Below are positions 29,022 through 36,942 of a stretch of 50,303 bases of DNA, piece after piece. Both the position numbers and the translations under genes were made by a program. The notes under the pieces were generated by a model that was not told the DNA's origin, searched no databases, and saw only the letters and a program-made list of their open reading frames with translations. Location: positions 1 through 50,303 of the forward strand of contig QZEE01000026.1 of assembly GCA_009917445.1 (NCBI GenBank), in the 5' to 3' direction. Origin of the DNA: a bacterium D16-76. Lineage in GTDB: Bacteria > Bacillota > Clostridia > Oscillospirales > Acutalibacteraceae. Within the stretch, counting starts at the first letter, position 1; each line of letters begins with the position of its first letter.

Positions 29022-30227
29022 ATGAACCGGTTGCTTTCCCGCCTGGGCCCTGCTGGCCGCCATTCTTTAATTCTGCTGGGTGTAACGGGCCTTTTCTGGT
29101 TTGCCTGGGCCTTTGGCTGTTACCAGAGCGTGTACTTACAGAGCGTGGGGTTTTCCGCCTCGAATTTAGGCGTGCTTAACGCGGCTTCTTCGGCGGTGAC
29201 CATTGCTTCGGTTTCTTTCTGGGGCATGGTCAGCGATAAGTTTGGTTCTATCCGCAAGGTACTTATTTTGATTTTGGCGGTGGGGTCTGCTTTATATGCG
29301 ATGGTGCCCCTAATCCCTACGGGGCTGCCTGTTTCGCCGCTGCTGTTTACGGTGCTGATACCGGCTTTAAACTTTTTCCGGGGCTCGGTGGCCACTTTTG
29401 ATGAAAACCTGCTGGTGCGGAATTGTAATGAGCTGCGGCTGAATTTTGGCGTGCTGCGGGGGCTGGGGTCGCTGTTGTTTACGGTGGGCAGTATTTTGAT
29501 CGCCGCGGTGCTGCCCCAGGTGGGGGTGCCCAATACCTTTTGGATCAGCGGGCTGCTGATGGTGCCTGCCATTATTTGTGTGGTGCTGGCCCGGGAGCCC
29601 AATTCTAAGCCCAGCCGGGGCAAGGGCGGCATGAATTTGGGCGAGCTGTTTAAAAACAAGGCTTATGTATCTTTTTTGTTCTTTGCTTTGGTTTTTTACA
29701 TTGCCGCCAGCTGTGAGGGCAACTTTATCCCTTATTTTATGGGCGAGGTGGGGGTGCCCTCGGAGCGGTATGGAATCCTTTTGGCCTTGCGTGCTTTTAT
29801 GGAAATCCCTTTCCTTTTGTTTATGGTGCGGCTGCGGCAGAAATTCCCTTTGCGGGTGCTGGTGCTGGGGGCGCCGGTGCTTATGGCGGTAGAGTGCTTG
29901 GGCTTTGGGCTTTTTGCTAACTCTTTGCCGGGGATGCTGCTTTGCTGTACTTTCTTTGGACTGGGAAATGGGCTGTTTATTGGTTCGTCCCTGAACTATG
30001 TGTACGAGCTGGCGCCGGACCATTTGAAGGCCAGCGCCCAGGCTTTCTTTGCTTCGGTGTCTTCGGTGTCGGGTATTTTGGGCAACCTGCTGGGGGGCGT
30101 GGTGTTTGACGCTATTGGCGCGAGGCCCTTTTACCTTTCGGTAGGGTGCGCTTACCTTTTGAGCTCTTTGATTTTCCTGCTTTCCTTCCGGCACAAGAAG
30201 GAGAAGGGCGCTGTGGAGGCGAATTGA
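29022..30227 (+). CDS. Major facilitator superfamily transporter
   Basis: A 401-residue MFS protein with about 12 membrane segments. The opening 'LFWFAWAFGCYQSVYLQSVG' and the loop 'WGMVSDKFGSIRKVLI' match the MFS_1-like/nucleoside-symporter style rather than drug exporters. The ATG follows GGAGG. The next gene, 86 bases downstream and on the same strand, encodes an AraC-type regulator with an effector-binding domain, which may control this transporter. Substrate unknown. It is transcribed head-on to replication. Confidence 0.9.
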   Translation: MNRLLSRLGPAGRHSLILLGVTGLFWFAWAFGCYQSVYLQSVGFSASNLGVLNAASSAVTIASVSFWGMVSDKFGSIRKVLILILAVGSALYAMVPLIPTGLPVSPLLFTVLIPALNFFRGSVATFDENLLVRNCNELRLNFGVLRGLGSLLFTVGSILIAAVLPQVGVPNTFWISGLLMVPAIICVVLAREPNSKPSRGKGGMNLGELFKNKAYVSFLFFALVFYIAASCEGNFIPYFMGEVGVPSERYGILLALRAFMEIPFLLFMVRLRQKFPLRVLVLGAPVLMAVECLGFGLFANSLPGMLLCCTFFGLGNGLFIGSSLNYVYELAPDHLKASAQAFFASVSSVSGILGNLLGGVVFDAIGARPFYLSVGCAYLLSSLIFLLSFRHKKEKGAVEAN

Positions 30228-30239
30228 CAAAACAGGGCA

Positions 30240-30273
30240 CAAAAAGACAGGCGCTGCCGCCTGTCTTTTTGTT
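30240..30273 (+). terminator. Terminator after the MFS gene, overlapping a -10-like site
   Basis: AAAAAGACAGGCG...CGCCTGTCTTTTT is a near-perfect palindrome. Directly after it comes TTATAATAAA, which may be the -10 of the next gene. Confidence 0.85.
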
Positions 30274-30313
30274 ATAATAAAAACGAAGCAAGGGGACAAA
30301 GGAGGGTAAGCTC

Positions 30314-31201
30314 ATGGAATGGACAGAGTGTCTGCGGGGCGCTATCGCCTATATGGAACGCAATCTGCTGGAAAACATTGGGCCCGAGGATATTGCGGGG
30401 CACGTGCATATATCCTCGTTTTATTTGCAGCATGGCTTCCGCATGGTGACGGGGTACACGCTGGGGGAGTATATGCGGTGCCGCAGGCTCTACTTGGCGG
30501 CGCTGGACATGCTGGGGGAGGGGTCGGTTTTGGAGACGGCTTATAAGTACGGCTATGACACCCCGGAAAGCTTTACTAAGGCTTTTACCCGCTTTCATGG
30601 CGTTGCGCCCAGCCGTATCCGTCGGGACCCGCGGGCTATACGGGCTTTTTTGCCGCTTGCTGTTAAAATCGAAATACAAGGAGGAAACGAAATGGATTAC
30701 AAGATTGAAAAGATGGACGGGTTTGAGCTGATTGGATTTATCCGGGAGTTTGAGCATGAAACTTCTTATGGGGAAATCCCTAAGTTCTGGGACGAGGTGA
30801 TGGCGCTGGAAAACCCCATCTTCCAACATGGGCCACAAAATGAAGTGGAGAAAGCGATTTGTGACAACAAGATAGGGGAGTTTGGGGCGTGTTTTCAGGG
30901 CTTTGCAGAGGGGCGATTTTTCTACATGATTGCCGGTATCTACCAGGGCGGGGCTGTGCCGCTGGGGATGTCTACGATTTATGTGCCTGCGGCCAGCTGG
31001 GCTAAGTTCCGCTGTGTGGGGCCGCTGCCGGGGGCTTTGCAGGCTGTGAACACCAAAGTTTTCTCGGAATGGCTGCCGGGCAACCCGGACTATGAGCCTT
31101 CGATGCCTATCAATTTGGAATGGTACTCCATGGACTGCTGCCCTGATGCTTCCCCCAGTGATTATGAAAGCGGGGTCTGGGTGCCGGTCAGGGGGAAGTG
31201 A
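30314..31201 (+). CDS. AraC family regulator with GyrI-like effector-binding domain
   Basis: A 295-residue regulator. Residues 1-110 form the AraC-type double helix-turn-helix at the N-terminus ('NLLENIGPEDIAGHVHISSF', 'GYTLGEYMRCRRLYLAALDM', 'GYDTPESFTKAFTRFHGVAP'). Residues about 135-295 form a GyrI/AraC_E_bind domain ('YKIEKMDGFELIGFIREFEH', 'LPGNPDYEPSMPINLEWY') that binds hydrophobic ligands in Rob/BmrR-type proteins. GGAGGG precedes the ATG. It probably senses a drug or metabolite; the adjacent MFS gene is the obvious target. Confidence 0.92.
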   Translation: MEWTECLRGAIAYMERNLLENIGPEDIAGHVHISSFYLQHGFRMVTGYTLGEYMRCRRLYLAALDMLGEGSVLETAYKYGYDTPESFTKAFTRFHGVAPSRIRRDPRAIRAFLPLAVKIEIQGGNEMDYKIEKMDGFELIGFIREFEHETSYGEIPKFWDEVMALENPIFQHGPQNEVEKAICDNKIGEFGACFQGFAEGRFFYMIAGIYQGGAVPLGMSTIYVPAASWAKFRCVGPLPGALQAVNTKVFSEWLPGNPDYEPSMPINLEWYSMDCCPDASPSDYESGVWVPVRGK

Positions 31202-31228
31202 TTGGCTTTTCTGGGGTGGACAAGGCCA

Positions 31229-31331
31229 TGGGACTTTGGTCTCGGCTGCCGACGCGGTCGGCTCGCAACTTGTCTGCCACTGGCCGACGCTCACCCCCAA
31301 CCCCCCACAAGCCTTTTTGAAAAAAGTTTGA
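31229..31331 (+). repeat. Mosaic repeat after the AraC gene
   Basis: GGTCTCGGCTGCCGACGCGG (31230-31249) is a diverged form of the module at 12033 and 40814. It is followed by CACTGG and a hairpin of the X type (CAAGCCTTTTT / AAAAAAGTTTG, 31308-31331). Confidence 0.65.
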
Positions 31332-31348
31332 CCTAAAAGCCTCTATAA

Positions 31349-31391
31349 AAATCCCCCTTGGAGCCTTTGGGCCCTGAGGGGGATTTTTTAT
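31349..31391 (+). terminator. Terminator after the AraC gene
   Basis: AAAATCCCCCT ... GAGGGGGATTTTTT, hairpin followed by six Ts. Confidence 0.85.
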
Positions 31392-31404
31392 GGAAGTTCT
31401 TAAT

Positions 31405-31457
31405 CAACTTTCTTTCAAGAAAGTTGCAGAGCGCGAGACAGGGTCTCGCGGCCTTGG
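31405..31457 (+). repeat. Twin-hairpin repeat beside serS
   Basis: Hairpin X CAACTTTCTT/AAGAAAGTTG (31405-31426), linker CAGAG, hairpin Y CGCGAGAC/GTCTCGCG (31432-31450), then GCCTTGG. The arms differ from other copies but still pair. Confidence 0.75.
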
Positions 31458-31477
31458 GCACCCCCCAGAAAAGCGGG

Positions 31478-32755
31478 TTACTGAATCTGCGACTGGCCGC
31501 CCATGTACATCTGGAGAGGCTGGGGGATTTTGATGGCGCCGTCGGCTTGGAGGTTGTTTTCCAGGAAGGCGATGAGCATGCGGGGGGGGGTTACGACGGT
31601 GTTGTTGAGGGTGTGGGCAAAGTAGTTGCCGTCTTTGCCTTTTATGCGGATGCCCAGGCGGCGGGCTTGGGCGTCGCCCAGGTTGGAACAGCTGCCTACT
31701 TCGAAATATTTCTTTTGGCGGGGCGACCAGGCTTCGATGTCTACGCTCTTTACTTTTAAGTCGGCCAGGTCGCCGGAGCAGCACTCTAGGGTGCGGACGG
31801 GGATGTCCATGGAACGGAAGAGCTCTACGGTGTAGTTCCACATTTTTTCGTACCAGGCCATGCTGTCTTCGGGCTTGCAGACTACGATCATTTCCTGCTT
31901 TTCAAACTGGTGTACACGGTACACGCCTCGCTCTTCGATGCCGTGGGCCCCTACCTCTTTGCGGAAGCAGGGGGAATAGCTGGTGAGGGTGTGGGGGAGG
32001 GTATCTTCCGGCAGGATGGTGTCGATGAATTTGCCGATCATGGAATGTTCGCTGGTGCCGATGAGGTAGAGGTCTTCGCCTTCGATCTTGTACATCATAT
32101 TTTCCATTTCGGCAAAGCTCATGACGCCTGTTACTACGTCGCTGCGGATCATGAAGGGCGGGATGCAGTAGGTGAAGCCTTTGCCAATCATGAAGTCGCG
32201 GGCGTAAGAGAGCACGGCCGAATGCAGGCGGGCGATATCGCCCATGAGGTAGTAGAAGCCGTTGCCGCTGGTTTTGCGGGCGCTGTCCAGGTCGATGCCG
32301 CTGAATTTCTCCATGATATCGGTGTGGTAGGGGATTTCATAGTCGGGCACAAGGGGCTCGCCGAATTTTTGAAGCTCGACGTTTTCGCTGTCGTCTTTGC
32401 CAATGGGCACGGAGGCGTCGATGATATTGGGGATTACCAGCATGCGTTTGCGGATCTCATCGCTCATTTCGGCTTCTTTTTGCTCCATCTCCGCCAGCTC
32501 ACCGGCTATGGCCTGCACTTTTTTCTTGGTTTCTTCGGCTTCGTCCTTTTTGCCCTGGCCCATCAGCTTGCCGATTTCTTTACTGATAACGTTGCGCTGC
32601 TGGCGCAATTCGTCACCCCTGGCTTTGGATGCCCGGAAGGCGGCGTCCAGCTCCAGCACTTCGTCCACCAGGTGGAGCTTTTCTTCTTGGAATTTTTTGC
32701 GCATGTTTTCTTTTACCAGGTCGGGGTTGGTGCGCACGAGTTTTATGTCCAGCAT
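31478..32755 (-). CDS. serS: Serine--tRNA ligase
   Basis: Charges tRNA-Ser. Length 425 residues from the ATG at 32755 ('MLDIKLVRTNPDLVKENM'), with AGGAG upstream. The N-terminal long coiled-coil arm that grips tRNA-Ser spans about residues 25-105. The class II core follows: motif 2 region 'PCFRKEVGAHGIEERGVYRV' and motif 3 region 'LNNTVVTPPRMLIAFLENN'. The wording of motif 2 and of 'TLECCSGDLADLKVKSVDIE' differs from the textbook bacterial enzyme, so this may be a distinct SerRS lineage. No T-box is visible upstream; the hairpins there belong to the repeat family. Confidence 0.96.
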   Translation of the reverse strand: MLDIKLVRTNPDLVKENMRKKFQEEKLHLVDEVLELDAAFRASKARGDELRQQRNVISKEIGKLMGQGKKDEAEETKKKVQAIAGELAEMEQKEAEMSDEIRKRMLVIPNIIDASVPIGKDDSENVELQKFGEPLVPDYEIPYHTDIMEKFSGIDLDSARKTSGNGFYYLMGDIARLHSAVLSYARDFMIGKGFTYCIPPFMIRSDVVTGVMSFAEMENMMYKIEGEDLYLIGTSEHSMIGKFIDTILPEDTLPHTLTSYSPCFRKEVGAHGIEERGVYRVHQFEKQEMIVVCKPEDSMAWYEKMWNYTVELFRSMDIPVRTLECCSGDLADLKVKSVDIEAWSPRQKKYFEVGSCSNLGDAQARRLGIRIKGKDGNYFAHTLNNTVVTPPRMLIAFLENNLQADGAIKIPQPLQMYMGGQSQIQ

Positions 32756-32774
32756 GTTGCTTCTCCTTTCTTTT

Positions 32775-32830
32775 AAGACCTTGGAGGCGCTGCCTCCAAA
32801 CCTCTGCAAGCCTTTTTGGGAAAAGGCTTG
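32775..32830 (-). repeat. Twin-hairpin repeat upstream of serS
   Basis: Minus strand: hairpin X CAAGCCTTTT..AAAAAGGCTTG, linker CAGAGGT, hairpin Y TTGGAGGC/GCCTCCAA, then AAGGTCTT. It lies within the 94-base gap between parB and serS. Confidence 0.8.
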
Positions 32831-32849
32831 AGCGAAAAACCTTGTGGCG

Positions 32850-33713
32850 TTAGTTTTGCGGTTCTTGTAGTTTTAGCTCGGACAGGAGGTTGCGCAGGTC
32901 TTCTTCGCCGTAGAATTCTATGGTGAGGAGGCCCTTTTTCTTGTTGCCGGCTACTTTGACTTTCCGGTTTAGGCACTGGCCTACTGCCAGCTGGGCCTCT
33001 TCGTAGTATTGGCTTTTTTTGGGGGCCGGGGGCGGGGGGGATGCCGGGGTTTCCTGCAGGCGTTTGGCCAGGGTTTCCAGCTCGCGGACAGAGGCACCTT
33101 CTTTTGCTTTTTCTGCGCCCAGGCGCATGGCTTCTGGGGTTTTGAAGCTGAGGAGTGTACGGGCGTGGCCGGCTGTGATTTCCCCGCGGTCCAGCATTTG
33201 CTGCACGTCTTCCGGCAGGTTCAGCAGGCGCAGGGAGTTTGTGATGGCGGGACGGGATTTGCCTACGGTTTGGGAGACCTCTTCTTGGGTGAAGCCTTGG
33301 GCGTCGATGAGGGTTTGGTAACCGCGGGCTTCTTCCAGGGGGCTTAGGTCTTCCCGCTGCAGGTTTTCAATGAGCGCGAAGAGCATTTCTTCTGCGTCGG
33401 TCATTTCCCGTATGACGGCGGGGACTTCGCTTAGCCCGGCCATACGGGCCGCCCGCCAGCGTCGCTCGCCTGCTACAATGCGGTAGCCCCCTGTAAACAT
33501 GGGCCGAAGCAGCAGCGGCTGCAGGACGCCGTGCTGGGCAATGGAATCCGCCAGCTCGGACAGGGCTTCGCTGTCAAATTCTTTTCGGGGCTGGTCCCGG
33601 TTGGGCTCGATTTCGTTTAATTTTACGGTGACAGCGCCATCTGTGCTTTCTTCGGTATTTTCAAAAATAATGGCGTCCATAGACTTGCCCAGGCCGCCCT
33701 TTTTCTTTGGCAT
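32850..33713 (-). CDS. parB: Chromosome partitioning protein ParB (Spo0J)
   Basis: Binds parS sites near the origin, spreads as a CTP-dependent clamp and loads SMC. Length 287 residues from the ATG at 33713 ('MPKKKGGLGKSMDAIIFEN'); two further ATGs lie just upstream, on the ribosome site. The ParB/Srx CTPase domain shows 'RDQPRKEFDSEALSELADSI' and 'GYRIVAGERRWRAARMAGL', the helix-turn-helix 'TQEEVSQTVGKSRPAITNSL', and the C-terminal dimer domain is Pro/Lys-linked. It follows parA by some 46 bases on the same strand. Confidence 0.97.
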   Translation of the reverse strand: MPKKKGGLGKSMDAIIFENTEESTDGAVTVKLNEIEPNRDQPRKEFDSEALSELADSIAQHGVLQPLLLRPMFTGGYRIVAGERRWRAARMAGLSEVPAVIREMTDAEEMLFALIENLQREDLSPLEEARGYQTLIDAQGFTQEEVSQTVGKSRPAITNSLRLLNLPEDVQQMLDRGEITAGHARTLLSFKTPEAMRLGAEKAKEGASVRELETLAKRLQETPASPPPPAPKKSQYYEEAQLAVGQCLNRKVKVAGNKKKGLLTIEFYGEEDLRNLLSELKLQEPQN

Positions 33714-33759
33714 CGTGTTCATCATCTCCTTTGCGCTATCCTAGTGTAGCAATCGCTTT

Positions 33760-34524
33760 TTATACTTTACTCTTGACGATCTCCTGGGCCAGCTCGTCGT
33801 AAGCTTTGGCCCCGCGGGATTTTTTATCGTAATATAGGACTGGCTGCCCAAAGCTGGGGGCCTCGGAAAGACGGACCGCCCGGGGGATCACCGTTTTGAA
33901 GACCTTGCGGGGAAAATACTTTTTGACTTCTTCCACAACTTGCTGGGTGAGGTTCAGCCGGCCGTCGTACATGGTTAGCAGGACGCCTTCTATGTCCAGG
34001 CGCTCGTTATACTGGCGCTTGACCCGGCGCACGGTGTTCATCAGCTGGGAGAGACCCTCCAGGGCGTAAAACTCGCACTGGATGGGGATAAGTACCGTGT
34101 CTGCGCAGCTTAAATCGTTTACGGTGATAAGCCCTAAAGAGGGGGGGCAGTCGATGACAATATAGTCAAATTCGCCCCGGACACTGGCCAGGCCGTCTTT
34201 CAATTTGTTGGCGCGGTTCTCTAAATTGGCCAGCTCTAATTCTGCCGCGGCCAAATCCATTGTGGAGGGCAGCAGCCAAAGGTTTTCAAATTCTGTCTGC
34301 ACAATGGCGTCCTTTGCCTTTGCGCCGTTAATCATAACATCATACATATTTACGGTGCAGCTGCGCTTGTCTACCCCTACGCCGCTGGTAGAGTTGCCCT
34401 GCGGGTCTGTATCCGCCAGCAGCACCTTTTTTCCTATATGGCCCAGCGCCGCCGCCAGGTTTACGGCTGTGGTGGTTTTGCCCACGCCGCCTTTCTGGTT
34501 TGCGGCACAAATGATCTTCCCCAT
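33760..34524 (-). CDS. parA: Chromosome partitioning ATPase ParA (Soj)
   Basis: Deviant Walker ATPase of 254 residues acting with ParB in origin segregation and, as Soj, on DnaA. The ATG at 34524 gives 'MGKIICAANQKGGVGKTTTA', containing the signature KGGVGKTT. Further motifs are 'LLADTDPQGNSTSGVG', 'YIVIDCPPSLGLITVNDL' and 'TVLIPIQCEFYALEGLSQL'. A parS-like site lies about 140 bases upstream. It probably forms an operon with parB. Confidence 0.98.
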   Translation of the reverse strand: MGKIICAANQKGGVGKTTTAVNLAAALGHIGKKVLLADTDPQGNSTSGVGVDKRSCTVNMYDVMINGAKAKDAIVQTEFENLWLLPSTMDLAAAELELANLENRANKLKDGLASVRGEFDYIVIDCPPSLGLITVNDLSCADTVLIPIQCEFYALEGLSQLMNTVRRVKRQYNERLDIEGVLLTMYDGRLNLTQQVVEEVKKYFPRKVFKTVIPRAVRLSEAPSFGQPVLYYDKKSRGAKAYDELAQEIVKSKV

Positions 34525-34661
34525 GAAATGCCCCTTTCCTTGTTTGGTCCCTGGCTTTCGTCGTGCCAGGGAACACCGGAACAAGCCGGTTCCTTTATCA
34601 TACCACAATTTACGCCAATTTGAAAGCCTTAAAGGGAGATTCCGTCCCATTTTTTCAAAAA

Positions 34662-34677
34662 TGTTTCACATGAAACA
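34662..34677. promoter_or_regulatory. parS-like site upstream of parA
   Basis: TGTTTCACATGAAACA differs by one base from the consensus TGTTTCACGTGAAACA and remains a perfect palindrome except at the centre. Confidence 0.85.
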
Positions 34678-34731
34678 TCCCTGTGGGGCGCTGGCCAAGT
34701 GAAAAGATGCATCAACCAATCGGGCTGCGAA

Positions 34732-34795
34732 GCGAAGCGTGGGGTCCAGGGGGCTTGTCCCCCTGGCGGGTGCAGGGCGGGGCCATGCCCGCCGG
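34732..34795 (+). repeat. TCCAG-hairpin repeat between noc and parA
   Basis: GCGAAGCGTGGGGTCCAGG with hairpin CCAGGGGG/CCCCCTGG (34746-34766), then a second GC-rich hairpin around GGGCGGGGCCATGCCCGCC. It is the same plan as 12289-12328 and the reverse of 40890-40952. Confidence 0.75.
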
Positions 34796-34805
34796 AGGCA
34801 AAAGC

Positions 34806-34839
34806 AGGAAAGCCGCGGCGTGTGTGCCGCGGCTTTCCT
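34806..34839 (-). terminator. Terminator after noc
   Basis: AGGAAAGCCGCGGC and GCCGCGGCTTTCCT form a perfect 14-base stem with a six-base loop. The T run is short (CTTT). Confidence 0.7.
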
Positions 34840-34864
34840 TGTGGGAAATGAATAAGGGAATGGG

Positions 34865-35665
34865 TTAAACTTGTACTCTGGTTAATTTGGGGATGCGCAC
34901 GGTGCACTCGATGTAATCTTCGGTTTCCTTTTTTTCGGCGTGCGCCTGTATCCCGGCTGTCTTCATAACGTCTACCGCGTGGTCGATGGTGTTGATAAAT
35001 ACCCGAATATCTTTGGCCACAAAGGTGCGGCGGGCTTTGCCTGGCTGCTCTTTTGGCTTGAGGGACTCGGCCACCAGCGCTTCGGTCTGGGAGACGTTCA
35101 GGCCCCGGGCTATGGCGGCCCGGAGGATCTTCCTTCTTACTTCTATATCGTCAAGGCGCAGAAGGGCACGGGCGTGCCGCTCTGTCAAGTTGTTGGCTAT
35201 AATCTCGCTTTGTTCTTCGGCACTTAGCTTTAAAAGCCGGACTTTGTTGGCTAAGTAGGATTGGCTCATGCCCAGGCGGCGGGCGGCTTCTTCTTGGGTT
35301 ATGTTCCACTCCCGCAGCAGGCAGGCTATGGCGGCTGCTTGCTCGAACATCTGCAGGTCGCGGCGCTGGACATTCTCTAGCAGGGCTAAAACAGCGCTGT
35401 CCTCTGGCTCGCAGTCGGCCAGGATTGCCGGTATCTCTTTGATGCCCGCCAATTTGCAGGCCCGCAGCCGCCTTTCGCCGGCAACCAGGTAATAGGTCCC
35501 GTTTTCCCGACGGACGGTTACGGGCTGCAAAAGGCCGTTTTCCACAATGCTCTGGGCAAGGCTTTTCAGCTCTTCCTCTTGAAATACCTTTCTGGGCTGG
35601 GAGGGGTTCGGCTGTATCTTCGCAACTGGCAGCTTGACCAACTTGAGCCTGTCTTTGAAAAACAT
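34865..35665 (-). CDS. noc: Nucleoid occlusion protein Noc (ParB family)
   Basis: ParB paralogue of 266 residues that prevents septation over the nucleoid. The CTPase domain reads 'IQPNPSQPRKVFQEEELKSL' and 'YLVAGERRLRACKLAG', the helix-turn-helix 'TQEEAARRLGMSQSYLANKV', and the C-terminus 'VAKDIRVFINTIDHAVDVMK' is the Noc-type end, unlike Spo0J. The N-terminus before the CTPase domain is only about 15 residues ('MFFKDRLKLVKL'), shorter than in B. subtilis, but could form a short amphipathic helix. GGGGGAGG precedes the ATG. No consensus Noc-binding sites were found in the window, so Spo0J-like use is possible. Confidence 0.88.
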   Translation of the reverse strand: MFFKDRLKLVKLPVAKIQPNPSQPRKVFQEEELKSLAQSIVENGLLQPVTVRRENGTYYLVAGERRLRACKLAGIKEIPAILADCEPEDSAVLALLENVQRRDLQMFEQAAAIACLLREWNITQEEAARRLGMSQSYLANKVRLLKLSAEEQSEIIANNLTERHARALLRLDDIEVRRKILRAAIARGLNVSQTEALVAESLKPKEQPGKARRTFVAKDIRVFINTIDHAVDVMKTAGIQAHAEKKETEDYIECTVRIPKLTRVQV

Positions 35666-35744
35666 CTTGTCCTCCCCCTTTCGAGTATTATTCTATCACG
35701 GAGGCAGCGCGGGGTTTGGAGAAATATGTCGGCAGGGAAAAATA

Positions 35745-36182
35745 TTACAAATACTTTTTAAAACCTTTTGCTTCTATGAAGCCCAGGGCGTTGTAGAACT
35801 TGTGGGCGCCTGTCCGGTTCATGCCGGAGACAAGGATTTCATAATGGCAGTCCATTTCTTTTCCCCAGCGCTCAATCTCGCAAAACATCTGCTTGCCGAC
35901 GCCTTTGCCCTGGTACGTTTCCAGAACGGCTACGTTCTCTACTAATAGGATAGGCTTGCCGTCTTCGCAGATATCTTCGAAGACTACCCCCAATAGGCTG
36001 CCGCAGATTGTTTCGGTTTCGGGGTCTATGGCGACTAAGAGGTATTTTTGCGGGTCGTGCTGCAGTTTTTCGATCTGCCTGGCCATGCGGTTTAAGTCTG
36101 AACACTTTTCGCTGATTACCAGCATGACCTGGTCGATGGCTTGGGCGTCGCTAGGGATGGCCTGGCGCATTTTGTATTGCAT
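35745..36182 (-). CDS. GNAT family N-acetyltransferase
   Basis: A 145-residue acetyltransferase of the GNAT fold. The acetyl-CoA loop is seen in 'VLETYQGKGVGKQMFCEIER' (Q-x-x-G-x-G), followed by 'CHYEILVSGMNRTGAHKFYN' and 'ALGFIEAKGFKKYL', the usual end of the fold. GGAGG precedes the ATG. It sits between rsmG and noc on the same strand, where most Firmicutes have no such gene, so it is an insertion into the rsmG-noc pair. The substrate (small molecule or peptide) is unknown. Confidence 0.92.
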   Translation of the reverse strand: MQYKMRQAIPSDAQAIDQVMLVISEKCSDLNRMARQIEKLQHDPQKYLLVAIDPETETICGSLLGVVFEDICEDGKPILLVENVAVLETYQGKGVGKQMFCEIERWGKEMDCHYEILVSGMNRTGAHKFYNALGFIEAKGFKKYL

Positions 36183-36221
36183 GGGTATTTCCTCCTGGAG
36201 TGTGATAATTTATTGGGCGGG

Positions 36222-36938
36222 TTAAAGGGGATGCTTGGTGATGGTGCCGCCATGCCGAGGGTAGCCTTTTGGGGTGAAGCTCTTTTTGCGCACGACAATT
36301 AGGTTGCGCTCGCCTGCCCCGAAATCTTCTATGGGGACTAGGTGTACTTCGTCGCCGCCTAAAAGGTTTAGGGCCTGGGCGGACGCGTCCAACTCTTCTT
36401 GCGCACTGGGGCCTTTCATGGCTACAAAGTAGCCTTTCATCTTGACCAGGGGGAGGCAATACTCGCAGAGGACGGGGAGGGGGGCTACAGCGCGGGCGGT
36501 TGCCAGGTCGAAGCTTTCCCGAATTTTCTTGTCTAAGCCTGCTTCCTCGGCCCGTTTATGGATGCGTTGGCTTTCTATGCCCAGGGCCTTGCAGACTTCT
36601 GCCAGGAAATTCAGGCGCTTTTGCAGGCTGTCCAGCAAGGTCAACTGGATGTCTGGGCGCATGATTTTCAGAGGGATGCCGGGGAAGCCGGCCCCGGTAC
36701 CCACATCTATTACTTTCGCGCCTGGTTTGATTTGACACGCCCGCAACAATGTTAGGCTATCGAGGAAGTGCTTTTCGACGATTTCTTTTGGTTCTGTAAT
36801 GGCGGTCAGGTTGATTTTCCCGTTCCACTCCAAAAGCAATTCCATGTAGGTTTGAAAGGCAGCGGCCTGCTCTTTTGTTACCTTAACGCCTATGGCTTTT
36901 GCTTGATGGATGAAGGTATCTTGTATATTTTCTGCCAT
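36222..36938 (-). CDS. rsmG: 16S rRNA (guanine527-N7)-methyltransferase
   Basis: SAM-dependent methylase of 238 residues that modifies G527 of 16S rRNA. The SAM site reads 'VIDVGTGAGFPGIPLKIMRP' and 'LTLLDSLQKRLNFLAEVCKA'; the family opening 'FQTYMELLLEWNGKINLTAI' is intact. The ATG lies four bases after the mnmG stop, with GAAAGGGG upstream, so the two are translationally coupled as in most bacteria (gidA-gidB). Confidence 0.97.
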   Translation of the reverse strand: MAENIQDTFIHQAKAIGVKVTKEQAAAFQTYMELLLEWNGKINLTAITEPKEIVEKHFLDSLTLLRACQIKPGAKVIDVGTGAGFPGIPLKIMRPDIQLTLLDSLQKRLNFLAEVCKALGIESQRIHKRAEEAGLDKKIRESFDLATARAVAPLPVLCEYCLPLVKMKGYFVAMKGPSAQEELDASAQALNLLGGDEVHLVPIEDFGAGERNLIVVRKKSFTPKGYPRHGGTITKHPL

Positions 36939-36942
36939 TGGT

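Noticed and set aside
32756-32849. T-box riboswitch before serS
   Set aside because: The hairpins there match the twin-hairpin repeat family seen elsewhere; no T-box sequence or specifier loop is present.
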